DNA of 64,000 nucleotides from Paenibacillus massiliensis 2301065 = DSM 16942 (GTDB taxonomy: Bacteria > Bacillota > Bacilli > Paenibacillales > Paenibacillaceae): contig NZ_KB898204.1 in assembly GCF_000377505.1 (NCBI RefSeq), forward strand, positions 21,645 to 85,644, read 5' to 3'. Under the pieces are notes generated by a model. The model was given only the letters and a program-made list of their open reading frames with translations, was not told where the DNA came from and ran no database searches. The position numbers and the translations under genes are program-made. Positions 34,472-43,138 of the stretch are shown one piece after another (the first letter of the stretch is position 1; each line of letters opens with the position of its first letter).

Positions 34472-35230
34472 TTAATCCATGTGCGAACCACCATTGATGT
34501 CAATCTCTTCGCCGGTAATATACGAGGATTCCTCAGAAGCCAGAAATGCGATAGCTGCGGCAATCTCCTCCGTCTCACCAGGACGTCCCATCGGGATGCC
34601 TGCAATAACACCATCAGCCACTTCTTTATCGAGCGACTTCCAGATATCCGTATTCACCAGACCAGGCGCAACGGAGTTAACGGTGATCCCGTCCGCTGCC
34701 ACTTCACGCGCCAGATTCTTGGAGAAGCCCAATACAGCCGCCTTGGATGCAGAATAATGTGCACCCCCGAATACGCCCCCACCACGCTTTGCAGAGACTG
34801 AAGAGAGATTGACGATTCGACCATATCCCTGCTTCTTCATAGGCTCAAGTACAGCCTGCGTGCACAGGAACAGTCCGAACATGTTGACGTTAAATACCCG
34901 TGTCACATCCTCAAGCGTCATCTCTGCAACGGTTGCCTTTTGAGAAATGCCAGCATTGTTGACCAGAATGTCTATTCTTCCATACGCCTCCAACACTTGT
35001 GCCACCATAGCCTTTGTAGACTCTTCACTGGTCACATTCAGTTCAACCCCGATTGCATCCCCGCCTGCTGCCTTAATAGCATCCACCGTCTCCTGAATAC
35101 CTTCCTGATTGATATCAGCGATGCATAGCTTCGCTCCTTGCTTGGCCAGAGTCAGTGCAATCGTGCGTCCGATTCCTCTTTTGGAGCCACTTCCAGTTAC
35201 AATAGCTACGCGATTGGTTAGTTCAAACAT
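34472..35230 (-). CDS. short-chain dehydrogenase/reductase
   Basis: This 252-residue classical SDR has the NAD(P)-binding motif VTGSGSKRGIGRTIALTLAKQG, NNAGISQKA and the catalytic Ser in VNLSSVSAKRGGG. YSASKAAVLGFSKNLAREV supplies the catalytic Tyr and Lys, and GLVNTDIWK follows. It resembles 3-oxoacyl-ACP-reductase-like enzymes used to oxidise sugars, polyols or sugar acids. It ends a four-gene unit with a split transketolase and an ACS-type transporter under a GntR regulator, so a carbohydrate role is more likely than one in fatty-acid synthesis. Confidence 0.9.
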   Translation of the reverse strand: MFELTNRVAIVTGSGSKRGIGRTIALTLAKQGAKLCIADINQEGIQETVDAIKAAGGDAIGVELNVTSEESTKAMVAQVLEAYGRIDILVNNAGISQKATVAEMTLEDVTRVFNVNMFGLFLCTQAVLEPMKKQGYGRIVNLSSVSAKRGGGVFGGAHYSASKAAVLGFSKNLAREVAADGITVNSVAPGLVNTDIWKSLDKEVADGVIAGIPMGRPGETEEIAAAIAFLASEESSYITGEEIDINGGSHMD

Positions 35231-35265
35231 GGTTTAAACACTCCTTTGATCAATTTATATATAGG

Positions 35266-36225
35266 TTAGTTTCGTTTGAGCATGGTACGAGCTGTATTAA
35301 CGATATTCTCAATAGTAATTCCATTAAGCTCCAGCAGTTGTTCGTATGGTGCCGACTCCCCAAATTTATCCTGGATTCCGATTCTGCGAAGAACTGCTCC
35401 ACCTTCCTCGGCTACTACCTCGCTGACAGCACTACCGAGGCCATTGAGAATGTTATGATCCTCAACGGTAATGATGTGCCCGGTGCTCAGACACTCTACG
35501 ACAGCTTCCCGATCCAGCGGCTTCAGCGTATGCATATCGAGCAAGGTAACGAAGATTCCCTCCTGCTCCAATTGCTCGGCTGCTTGTATGGCCAGATAGA
35601 CGGTATCACCATTGGCGATGATGGCAAGATCCTTGCCTTGCTTCAGCTTCTTGGCCTTACCGATCTGGAATTCCTCATTCTCGTCGTAGATTACAGGAAT
35701 CGCATCACGAGTGAAACGGAGATAGACTGGGCCGTAATGCTCGGCAGCTTGAGCCACCAGCTTACGGGTAGAGTAATAATCGGAGCCCATAATAACCGTC
35801 ATATTAGGAATGGTACGGAGCACGCCCATATCCTCAATAGCCTGATGACTGCCTCCATCATTCGCAGGTGTCAGCCCTCCATGCGAGCATGCAATTTTCA
35901 CATTCAGGTTAGGATAGCAGACTTCTTGGCGGATCTGTTCTGCCATACGAAGCGAGCCAAACACCGCATAGGTACTAATGAAGGGGATTTTGCCGGTAGT
36001 GGCGAGACCCGCAGACAGGCCAGCCGCATTCTGCTCGGCGATGCCCACATTAACATGTTGGTCCGGGAGCTGCTTGGCGAACTCCGTAGTCTTACAGGAC
36101 TTACCGATATCAATATCCACGACGTAGATATTTTTATTGCTCTTACCCAGCTCCACAATTTCATGACCGAAGGCTTCACGAGTTGCAATTTTCTTCACTA
36201 CTGCTGTATTCTCTTGTACACTCAT
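35266..36225 (-). CDS. transketolase C-terminal subunit (split transketolase)
   Basis: The product is 319 residues from ATG 36225 (GGGAGG eight bases upstream), overlapping the stop of the N-terminal subunit by four bases. It contains the pyrimidine-binding half of transketolase: the catalytic glutamate in VNVGIAEQNAAGLSAGLA, HGGLTPANDGGSHQAIEDMGVLRTIPN, and a C-terminal transketolase domain with DMHTLKPLD. It pairs with the upstream subunit to make a thiamine-diphosphate enzyme. Split transketolases often belong to dedicated catabolic pathways, such as those for apiose or sulfo-sugars. Confidence 0.9.
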   Translation of the reverse strand: MSVQENTAVVKKIATREAFGHEIVELGKSNKNIYVVDIDIGKSCKTTEFAKQLPDQHVNVGIAEQNAAGLSAGLATTGKIPFISTYAVFGSLRMAEQIRQEVCYPNLNVKIACSHGGLTPANDGGSHQAIEDMGVLRTIPNMTVIMGSDYYSTRKLVAQAAEHYGPVYLRFTRDAIPVIYDENEEFQIGKAKKLKQGKDLAIIANGDTVYLAIQAAEQLEQEGIFVTLLDMHTLKPLDREAVVECLSTGHIITVEDHNILNGLGSAVSEVVAEEGGAVLRRIGIQDKFGESAPYEQLLELNGITIENIVNTARTMLKRN

Positions 36226-37055
36226 TTTTTCAAACCTCCCGCAATTTCTTCTAGTGCCTGCAAATACTCTGCTTCCTTGGGCGCAACTCCGTGCCAGCCA
36301 CACACATCTTCCATGAACGATACACCCTTGCCCTTAATCGTATTGCACACGATGCAGATAGGCTTGTTCTTCAGCTCACGCACCTCATCCAACGTATCCA
36401 CAATCTGCTGCATGTCATGACCGTCGATGCGTCTCGTTTCAAAGCCGAAGGCCTTGAACTTAAGCTCCAGATCCAGATTAGGCATAATTTCATCACATGT
36501 ACCGTCAATCTGCAGATTGTTGTCGTCGACAAAGACGATCAGATTATCAAGCTGATACTTATTCGCGGTCTGAGCTGCCTCCCATATTTGTCCTTCCTGA
36601 CATTCTCCATCGCCCAATATTGCAAATACCCGATAGTCCTTGTTGTCCCGTTTGCCTGCTAAAGCCATGCCTACAGCACAGGACAGACCTTGACCGAGCG
36701 AGCCTGTTGAAATGTCAATGCCAGGGCACTTTTTCATATCAGGATGGCCTTGAAATGGAGAGCCGTATTGCCGGAGTGTATGAATGGTCTCCATCGGAAC
36801 GTAACCTCGATGCGCCAGTGCAGCATATTGAATGGGACAAACATGTCCTTTGGAGAGTACAAAACGGTCACGATCTTCCCATTTCGGATTCTCTGGATCG
36901 ATATTCATTTCTCTGAAATAAAGGGCTGTTACAAAATCAGCGGCAGACAGCGACCCGCCAGGATGTCCTGATTGTGCTTTATAAATCATCGTTAGAGCTG
37001 TCTGTCTAAGCTCAGCGGCTTTCTGTTCAAGCTCATGGACGCTGATATTTGTCAT
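36222..37055 (-). CDS. transketolase N-terminal subunit (split transketolase)
   Basis: The product is 277 residues from ATG 37055 (GAGGTGAGCC upstream). It is the thiamine-diphosphate-binding half of a transketolase: SGHPGGSLSAADFVTALYF, DRFVLSKGHVCPIQYAALAHRG, LGQGLSCAVGMALAGK and the ILGDGECQEGQIWEAAQTANKYQLDNLIVFVDDN thiamine motif. It continues to KGKGVSFMED. A GntR-type palindrome lies about 60 bases before the start. With the C subunit it would transfer two-carbon ketol units in the pathway fed by the adjacent transporter. Confidence 0.9.
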   Translation of the reverse strand: MTNISVHELEQKAAELRQTALTMIYKAQSGHPGGSLSAADFVTALYFREMNIDPENPKWEDRDRFVLSKGHVCPIQYAALAHRGYVPMETIHTLRQYGSPFQGHPDMKKCPGIDISTGSLGQGLSCAVGMALAGKRDNKDYRVFAILGDGECQEGQIWEAAQTANKYQLDNLIVFVDDNNLQIDGTCDEIMPNLDLELKFKAFGFETRRIDGHDMQQIVDTLDEVRELKNKPICIVCNTIKGKGVSFMEDVCGWHGVAPKEAEYLQALEEIAGGLKK

Positions 37056-37115
37056 TTGGCTCACCTCAACATGAATTTTTAATCTCAATAGCTGTTTGTT
37101 ATCTTATAATCTTGT

Positions 37116-37134
37116 TAACTTGTATCCTAAGTTA
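37116..37134. promoter_or_regulatory. probable GntR operator before the transketolase genes
   Basis: TAACTTGTATCCTAAGTTA is an inverted repeat matching the site at 38716-38734 (TAACTTGTATACCAAGTGA) at 15 of 19 positions. It lies about 60 bases upstream of the N-terminal subunit. Confidence 0.55.
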
Positions 37135-37211
37135 TTGTAAATAAAAAACGAGTATTTGTGAATGGCGTATATACCCGTTTTGTTAATAGTCTTCGTTGCG
37201 CAGCAGCTCTG

Positions 37212-38552
37212 TCATTTGCCAATCGGCTCCAACGGAGGGTTGCTATCCACGGTCATCGTCTTGCTTTTTCCAGATTGCTTTACAAGCAGCACGATAATGG
37301 TGACACTAATAAGCATACTAATCCCCAAGGTTACCATACCCAGATTATGCGAGCCCGTCATGTCATTCATGAAGCCTACGAAATATGGACCGAAAAATCC
37401 ACCAAGATTACCAATACTATTAATCAATGCGATGGCTCCCCCAGCGGCGACGCCTGTCAGAAATGATGGCGGGATGGCCCAGAATGGCGAGTAAGCACCA
37501 AAAGCTCCACAAAGACTGATGGTCAATAATACGAAAGCTCCGACCAGACTGAATTCTGCTACAAAGACACTGACAATCATAGCTACAGCACTTACAGTCA
37601 AGCAGCACGCCACATGGTATTTTCTCTCATTCGTTCTGTCCGAGTTCTTACCCACCAGATACATAACCACCATGGCACACAAGTACATTAATCCGAGCAG
37701 CCAGCCGATGCTCTGCAAGGTCAGCCCGGTCGTCTGCGTCAGACCTCTGGAAATGGTGGGCAGAAACATATTAATTCCATAGTAACCGAACATCCAGAAG
37801 AAATACCCCACAGCCAGAATCAGTACATCCCGATCACGCAATACTTCCATAAACGTGGGCTTCTTTACTTTTTGCTTTTCCAGAGCTTCCTTTTTAGTAA
37901 CCTCAAGCAGCCAGTTCTTCTCACTGCTCGTCAGCCATGTTGCCTCCTCAATCCGGTCTGTAAGATAGAAGTAGCACACAACCCCAAGAATCAATGCTGG
38001 AATCGCTTCCAAAATGAATAACCACTGCCACCCCGCAAGTCCCATCCAATCAATCTGCAGCAGGAAGGTCGAGATCGGAGAACCGATAGCGTTCGCTGCC
38101 GGAATTGCAATCATGAACCCTGCAATCGCCTTGGCATGGTGCTTAGTCTGATAGAAACCGCTCAAGTAATGCACCATACAAGGATAAAAGCTTGCTTCAG
38201 CTACACCCAGTAAGAAACGAACAATGTAGAACTGGATTGGCGTCTGAATGAATGCCATAATAATCGCTATAATTCCCCATGAAATCATAATACGGCTAAT
38301 CCACCGTCTTGCACCAATCTTCGCCATCATAGCACTTCCGGGTACCTCTAACAGGAAATATCCCAGGAAGAACACCCCTGCACCAAATCCATATACCGCC
38401 TCGGAAAAGCCAAGATGCTCATTCATGCTCAGAGCGGCAAACCCAATATTAACACGATCCAGAATAGATATTGTAAAACAAAGGAACAAGAAAGGAATAA
38501 GCCGCAAGGTAACTTTACGGACTGTAGATTTCTCCAGTTGCTGCAGATCCAT
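37212..38552 (-). CDS. MFS transporter of the anion:cation symporter (ACS) family
   Basis: The product is 446 residues from ATG 38552 (TTGGGAGGATTTC upstream). It has twelve membrane segments, with the ACS-type N-terminus LIPFLFLCFTISILDRVNIGFAAL. The loop KIGARRWISRIMISWGIIA and LGVAEASFYPCMVHYLSGFY follow. The family imports organic acids such as hexuronates, glucarate, tartrate or phthalate. It is the first gene of the transketolase unit; its promoter has a strong -35/-10 pair followed by a GntR palindrome. The imported compound is unknown. Confidence 0.88.
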   Translation of the reverse strand: MDLQQLEKSTVRKVTLRLIPFLFLCFTISILDRVNIGFAALSMNEHLGFSEAVYGFGAGVFFLGYFLLEVPGSAMMAKIGARRWISRIMISWGIIAIIMAFIQTPIQFYIVRFLLGVAEASFYPCMVHYLSGFYQTKHHAKAIAGFMIAIPAANAIGSPISTFLLQIDWMGLAGWQWLFILEAIPALILGVVCYFYLTDRIEEATWLTSSEKNWLLEVTKKEALEKQKVKKPTFMEVLRDRDVLILAVGYFFWMFGYYGINMFLPTISRGLTQTTGLTLQSIGWLLGLMYLCAMVVMYLVGKNSDRTNERKYHVACCLTVSAVAMIVSVFVAEFSLVGAFVLLTISLCGAFGAYSPFWAIPPSFLTGVAAGGAIALINSIGNLGGFFGPYFVGFMNDMTGSHNLGMVTLGISMLISVTIIVLLVKQSGKSKTMTVDSNPPLEPIGK

Positions 38553-38705
38553 ATGAAATCCTCCCAAAAGATGATGCACTGCTTCATGTCATAATTTTAA
38601 AACGCTTTCAACACGATTGATAAAAAAAGTGACTTATGAAAGTATTTCCTGAATCGAAATATTTCATCATGAGATTAAGCGCTTCCAACACCTCCTGAAA
38701 AATTG

Positions 38706-38736
38706 GTTCACTTGATAACTTGTATACCAAGTGAAC
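38706..38736. promoter_or_regulatory. GntR operator downstream of the MFS promoter
   Basis: GTTCACTTG and CAAGTGAAC are inverted over 13 bases. Nested in it is TAACTTGTATACCAAGTGA (38716-38734), a FadR-type T.GT..AC.A core. It covers the early transcribed region, so bound repressor would block transcription. Confidence 0.65.
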
Positions 38737-38746
38737 TTGTGACTTG

Positions 38747-38775
38747 AGTATAATAGCATACTTTTTAAATGTCAA
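38747..38775 (-). promoter_or_regulatory. sigma-A promoter of the ACS transporter gene
   Basis: TTGACA (38775-38770), 17 bases, then TATACT (38752-38747) on the minus strand, directly upstream of the palindrome at 38706-38736. Confidence 0.75.
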
Positions 38776-38854
38776 CTGTTGTTTGCTATAATAATTGTCA
38801 CATAAAATAAGAATCCCCTGCACCTATCAACGGGCAGAGGATTCCTGGTATAAA

Positions 38855-39568
38855 TTAATCTTTCCAATAGCGATTATACAGATGCTGCATATGCTCAGAC
38901 ATAAGCTTGGACGCCTTGTCTGCCTGCTTGTTCTCTATTGCATGAATAATGCCCTTGTGCTCACTGAAGTTCGTGTCTCTATAATCAGGCCGGGTCACGG
39001 TTCGATCACGAATGAATTTCCACATTTCCTGCTGCTTCATCGCTTGCGTGATGACAGTCATGAACTGAATGAACACATCATTATGGGAAGCCTTGGCAAT
39101 CCCCATGTGCAGCTTCTCATCCGTCTCAGGCACATAGCTGCCTGTTCGGGTCTCGGCTTCCATCTGATCGATCGTATTGCGCAGAAGCTCGACGTCTTCA
39201 TCCGTTGCTCTTTGAGCTGCAAATTTGGCGATAAGTGGCTCTATGCTCATTCTAGCTTCCACAATATCCTCCGGGGTTATGGAATCAATGAAGGAGGCAT
39301 CCTCCGTTAACGATTCCGTAGACATACTCGTATTCTTGACATATACGCCCTCTCCTTGACGAGAGTAGATGTATCCTTTCATTTCAAGAGCACTAAGGGC
39401 CTGCCGGATCGGTGCTCTGCTAACTCCGAACTGCGCACACAGCTCCCGTTCGGTTGGTAGTCTGTCACCAATCTGAAACGCTCCACTTTGGATCTGTGAC
39501 AGAATCTGATCATATATCTGTATATAGAGCTTGTTACTGGATACACGATTGAACTGAATGGAACTCAC
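38855..39568 (-). CDS. GntR-family (FadR/FCD) transcriptional regulator
   Basis: This protein of about 237 residues has a winged helix (LYIQIYDQILSQIQSGAFQIGDRLPTERELCAQFGVSRAPIRQALSALEMKGYIYSRQGEGVYV). A C-terminal all-helical FCD effector domain follows, with metal-binding residues in the DEKLHMGIAKASHN and EHKGIIHAIE regions. It presumably represses the adjacent transporter and transketolase genes through the palindromes at 37116 and 38706. The start is unclear. GTG 39568 sits directly on GGAGGTGA, whereas the ATT three codons on is well spaced from it. Confidence 0.85.
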   Translation of the reverse strand: MSSIQFNRVSSNKLYIQIYDQILSQIQSGAFQIGDRLPTERELCAQFGVSRAPIRQALSALEMKGYIYSRQGEGVYVKNTSMSTESLTEDASFIDSITPEDIVEARMSIEPLIAKFAAQRATDEDVELLRNTIDQMEAETRTGSYVPETDEKLHMGIAKASHNDVFIQFMTVITQAMKQQEMWKFIRDRTVTRPDYRDTNFSEHKGIIHAIENKQADKASKLMSEHMQHLYNRYWKD

Positions 39569-39734
39569 CTCCGTATTTCTACTTTCCTCGATACCACAGC
39601 ATCTGCAACGTTAATAATTCCATTATATAAATTACTAATTTGTTAGACAACATGATATATTATAACTCACTTTACCCCTAAGACAAAATTAACCAACTTA
39701 TCAAAACCTTGATACCAGATGATCTGCTACCTTT

Positions 39735-39788
39735 CAATCTAAAGATAAGGAGCCATCTCTAATGAGACGGCTCCTTATCTTTAGATTG
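39735..39788 (-). terminator. long hairpin overlapping the end of the hydrolase gene
   Basis: CAATCTAAAGATAAGGAGCC and GGCTCCTTATCTTTAGATTG form a stem of more than 20 pairs around a small inner hairpin. The right arm contains the stop codon and last codons of the hydrolase gene. Confidence 0.75.
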
Positions 39789-40464
39789 ATATTTGTTCCC
39801 CTGGTTTCAATGCAACTCCGACGCCTTCTGGCAAAAGCGAAACAAACTTGTTGGGGTCCTGTTCAATAAAAGGGAACGTATTGTAGTGGATCGGCACTAC
39901 CTGCTTGGCCTGAAGCCATTCAGCCGCCAGTGCAGCATCCTCTGGTCCCATCGTATGGTTGTCCCCAATCGGAAGGAAGGCCACATCAATGCTCTGGCGT
40001 GCTCCAATCACATTCATGTCGTAGAACAACCCTGTATCTCCTGCATGGTAAATGGTCTTATTCTCCGCAGTGAACAGAATCCCCGTAGGCATGCCGGTGT
40101 AGACAATCGTTTTCGTCTTCTGGTTAACATAGCTGGAGCTATGAAAGGCTTGAGTCAGCTTCACTTTTCCAAAAGCAAACGTATAAGCGCCCCCAATGCT
40201 CATAGCATGGGTCCTCACCCCTTCCCAACTGAGCACATCCGCAAGCTCTGCCGAGGCAATGACCAGCGAATTATTTCTCTTTGCTATTTCTACTGTGTCT
40301 CCTACATGATCTCCGTGCCCATGAGTCAAAATAATAACATCCGCCTCCACAGTGGCTGCATCCAGATCTGTAGCAGAATTGCCCCTCAAGAAAGGGTCAA
40401 TAAGTATAGTTTTTCCGTTCGTCTGGATGCGAACAACGGAATGTCCATGATATGAAATATTCAT
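39781..40464 (-). CDS. metal-dependent hydrolase of the UPF0173 (YtkL-like) family
   Basis: The product is 227 residues from ATG 40464 (AGGAGGATTTAAA upstream). This is a metallo-beta-lactamase fold of the UPF0173 type. The N-terminus MNISYHGHSVVRIQT is typical, the metal site is in LTHGHGDHVGD, and further ligands lie in IYHAGDTGLF and VVPIHYNTFP. The family is widespread and has no settled reaction. It stands apart from the neighbouring exporter and has an unusually long terminator hairpin overlapping its stop codon. Confidence 0.9.
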   Translation of the reverse strand: MNISYHGHSVVRIQTNGKTILIDPFLRGNSATDLDAATVEADVIILTHGHGDHVGDTVEIAKRNNSLVIASAELADVLSWEGVRTHAMSIGGAYTFAFGKVKLTQAFHSSSYVNQKTKTIVYTGMPTGILFTAENKTIYHAGDTGLFYDMNVIGARQSIDVAFLPIGDNHTMGPEDAALAAEWLQAKQVVPIHYNTFPFIEQDPNKFVSLLPEGVGVALKPGEQISI

Positions 40465-40515
40465 TTTAAATCCTCCTGTACTCATTGTCTTTCAAAGAAT
40501 GATGAATTTCTTTTC

Positions 40516-41736
40516 TTAAGCGCTTTGCTTCGAATTCGCTCGTACAAATACGATATAGCATACGAACGCGGCCAGATTAGCTGCAGCAATGACAATCCCC
40601 ATCGGGATGGCAGAGTGCCCTCCCCCAATGCCAGTTAACGGAGCAGCAAGACCGCCCAGAATAAAGGAAATCAAGCCTAACAGCGCTGAGGCGCTCCCTG
40701 CCGCGGCACCGTAATTTTGCATGGCTAGCGAGAATCCCGTTGTTGTAACGATTCCTACGCTCGCTACTACAAAGAATAAGGGGACTAGAACGGCATAAAG
40801 TCCTCCACCACTAATCAGGATGACGAACAGCAGAACACCGCTAAGGCAGGCCAGCATAATTCCGCTTATGAACAATCGTCGCTCGCTAACTCTGCTGGAT
40901 AATCTGCCTGTAATTTGCCCAGCCACAATTAGACCAATCCCGTTCACGGCAAAAATGAAACTAAATGCCTGAGGGGATGCCCCAAAAATATCCTGAATAA
41001 CAAACGTTGATCCCGATATATAGGCAAACATTGCAGCAAGGACAAACCCCTGAGCTAGAGCATATCCTATAAACATTTTGTCCTTTAACAAATTACCAAA
41101 GGTAAGGAGCGTAGCTTTCAGATTGCCTTCCGTTCTTCTCTCCACGGGCAAGGTCTCCTGCAGCTTATAGACAACCGCAAAAAACAAGACTAGACCAGCT
41201 ATACACAATGCAAAGAAGACTCCTTGCCATGAGGACACACGCAATAGCTGTCCTCCAGCAATGGGAGCAAAAATAGGACCAGCCCCGTTTATCAGCATTA
41301 GCAGGGAGAAGAACCTCGTTAGTTCAGAGCCAGAAAAAAGATCCCTGGTCATCGCTCGGGACACGACAACTCCTACACTTCCAGCTAAGCCCTGAATGAA
41401 TCGCAGTAGAATAAACGTCCAAATGGAACCGCTAAAAGCACAGCATATAGAAGCAATCACATACAAAAGCAAACCAAACATCAAAGGCTTGCGCCGGCCA
41501 TAAATGTCGCTCAGAGGACCCGCAAACAATTGTCCCAACGAAAGTCCCAGCATACAAGCTGTCAAGCTAAGCTGAGCCATGGACGCTGAGGTATGCATAT
41601 CTCTCGTTAGCTCCGGCAAGGCTGGTAGATACATATCCAAAGAAAATGGAGCAATTGCAGCCAAGGCTCCCAGTACTACTGCAATGCCCAGACGCTGCTT
41701 AGCGGTCAGCGTAGCTCCCAAAAAGCTTTCTTTCAT
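40516..41736 (-). CDS. Bcr/CflA-type multidrug MFS exporter
   Basis: This 406-residue protein has twelve membrane segments and the Bcr/CflA pattern: an N-terminal FSLDMYLPALPELTRDM, motif A in GPLSDIYGRRKPLMFGLLLY, and LRFIQGLAGSVGVVVSRAMTRDLFSG. Drug:proton antiporters of this group export chloramphenicol- or bicyclomycin-like compounds, but true substrates vary and cannot be told here. It is single, between the hydrolase and azoreductase genes, with a terminator hairpin upstream at 41797-41839. Confidence 0.9.
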   Translation of the reverse strand: MKESFLGATLTAKQRLGIAVVLGALAAIAPFSLDMYLPALPELTRDMHTSASMAQLSLTACMLGLSLGQLFAGPLSDIYGRRKPLMFGLLLYVIASICCAFSGSIWTFILLRFIQGLAGSVGVVVSRAMTRDLFSGSELTRFFSLLMLINGAGPIFAPIAGGQLLRVSSWQGVFFALCIAGLVLFFAVVYKLQETLPVERRTEGNLKATLLTFGNLLKDKMFIGYALAQGFVLAAMFAYISGSTFVIQDIFGASPQAFSFIFAVNGIGLIVAGQITGRLSSRVSERRLFISGIMLACLSGVLLFVILISGGGLYAVLVPLFFVVASVGIVTTTGFSLAMQNYGAAAGSASALLGLISFILGGLAAPLTGIGGGHSAIPMGIVIAAANLAAFVCYIVFVRANSKQSA

Positions 41737-41796
41737 TTCCGCTATCCTCTCTTATAGATCTCTCCTATTTAGCGCTCCATTCATCGCCCCCGTGCA

Positions 41797-41839
41797 TACC
41801 TATAAAAACTCTCAGGATATACTGAGAGTTTTATAGGTA
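41797..41839. terminator. bidirectional terminator between azoreductase and exporter genes
   Basis: AACTCTCAG and CTGAGAGTT form the core stem, extended by ACCTATAAA/TTATAGGT on the outside. T runs on both strands make it work in either direction. Confidence 0.75.
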
Positions 41840-41910
41840 CTACGGTTATGAAGAAGCTTGCTTGTAACGGTTAGGAGAATGATTTTATGGCAATTCAGTA
41901 CACGTGTTTA

Positions 41911-42546
41911 TTAAAAAGCTTTGGCTGCCTCACGCGCTTTTTCTATCGCTTCAGCTTTGATTTGTGGAGCGCGATCTCCTGCGGTGGATATTCCTTCTAT
42001 GAACAAGCTTTCGAACTCGGTGACACCGACAAAGTTCAGAACCGTCTTCAGATGGCTGCTTCCATGCTCGCGATCCTGCACTGGACCTTCGGAGTACACA
42101 CCTCCAGTTGCTTGAATATGGAACGCCTTTTTGTTGCTCAGCAGACCCACTGGTCCATTCTCCGTATATTTGAAGGTCTTGGCACGAACACAGAAGGAGT
42201 CGATGTAGGCCTTCATCACTGGAGGGTAGGAGAAATTCCACATTGGGTTAACGAAGACATACTTATCGGCCGTCATGAACTGCTCAAGCAATTGGTTCAG
42301 TTGAGTTATCTTTTCTTGCTGGGCAGCAGTCAGTTGATCGAATGGAGCTCCAGCTTGAAGTTGTCCCCATGCTCCCCATACGTCTGCATCAATCTGCGGA
42401 ATCGTCAATTGATACAGGTCTACGTGTTCCACCGTGTCCCCTGGATGATTTTCTTTGTAGGCTTGTACAAATTGCTCCCCTACAGCAAGGCTATAGGATT
42501 GATTGGGATTTCCTGGATGGGCAGTAATATACAGAACTTTTGACAT
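41911..42546 (-). CDS. azoR: FMN-dependent NADH:azoreductase/quinone reductase
   Basis: This 211-residue flavodoxin-like enzyme has the N-terminal FMN-phosphate loop (LYITAHPGNPNQSYSLAVGEQF). Its active-site blocks are VFVNPMWNFSYPPVMKAYIDSFCVRAKTFKYTENGPVGLL and HIQATGGVYSEGP. AzoR reduces azo dyes and, more relevantly, quinones by two electrons, protecting against electrophiles. It is followed on the same strand, upstream, by a tautomerase gene, and both are divergent from a large HTH-NB-ARC regulator, suggesting a shared electrophile or quinone response. Confidence 0.93.
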   Translation of the reverse strand: MSKVLYITAHPGNPNQSYSLAVGEQFVQAYKENHPGDTVEHVDLYQLTIPQIDADVWGAWGQLQAGAPFDQLTAAQQEKITQLNQLLEQFMTADKYVFVNPMWNFSYPPVMKAYIDSFCVRAKTFKYTENGPVGLLSNKKAFHIQATGGVYSEGPVQDREHGSSHLKTVLNFVGVTEFESLFIEGISTAGDRAPQIKAEAIEKAREAAKAF

Positions 42547-42577
42547 GGTCGTAACTTACTCTCTTATTTTGAATTTT

Positions 42578-42961
42578 TTACAGAATGAATGGCGCAGCTC
42601 CATTACCGTAAGACCAGTTATCCTTGGTAACTTCAACTAAATTGATGAACACATCTTCGGTACGAATTTGGCATTGCTGATGGAGCTGCTCCGCCAAGGC
42701 TTCATAAAATTCTTTTTTCACATCGGACGTTCTTCCCGCATTCAGGACAATCTGGACAATGAGGAATCCATCGCTTCTCTCGATATCCAGACAGTTCGGA
42801 TCATAACTGAAATTCTCCCGGTCATATTCCTCTATAAGTACAAAACGGTCACTCGCTGGTACATGCAGCTTATCAACGACCGTCTGGGAGACCACTTCCT
42901 TAATCTGTGCTTTTACCTCACTCGAACGACCTGCTAGCATGGAAATACGTGTCAAAGGCAT
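42578..42961 (-). CDS. tautomerase-superfamily protein
   Basis: The product is 127 residues from ATG 42961 (AAGGAGGTGCACGAC upstream). After removal of Met the N-terminus is proline (MPLTRISMLAGRS), the catalytic base of the 4-oxalocrotonate tautomerase superfamily. Two similar halves are visible: AGRSSEVKAQIKEVVSQTVVDKLHVP and AGRTSDVKKEFYEALAEQLHQ. It is therefore a fused two-repeat form of the 4-OT/YolI type. It lies 31 bases upstream of azoR on the same strand and probably shares its transcript. Confidence 0.87.
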   Translation of the reverse strand: MPLTRISMLAGRSSEVKAQIKEVVSQTVVDKLHVPASDRFVLIEEYDRENFSYDPNCLDIERSDGFLIVQIVLNAGRTSDVKKEFYEALAEQLHQQCQIRTEDVFINLVEVTKDNWSYGNGAAPFIL

Positions 42962-43025
42962 GTCGTGCACCTCCTTATTGGATTTGTGTGTTGATATGGT
43001 ATAGCTTATCTGATAGAATCCTGAA

Positions 43026-43057
43026 CACGAATGTATATGAGTTCGTATTTGTTCGTG
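43026..43057. promoter_or_regulatory. candidate operator in the divergent tautomerase/regulator gap
   Basis: CACGAA is followed by two TTCGT copies (43042-43046 and 43052-43056), giving inverted and direct repeats. It is a possible site for the adjacent regulator. Confidence 0.35.
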
Positions 43058-43138
43058 CAAGGCACAGCATAGGATATGCAATCTGGCTGCCGGACATTGA
43101 AATGCTGTGACCATAACTAATAGATTTCAGGTGATACA

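Noticed and set aside
34472..35230. FabG of fatty-acid synthesis
   Set aside because: No fatty-acid genes are near; the neighbours are a split transketolase and an organic-acid-type transporter.
38608..38823. 71-codon minus-strand reading frame in the promoter region of the ACS transporter gene
   Set aside because: It runs through the promoter and operator, lacks a ribosome binding site and shows no family pattern.
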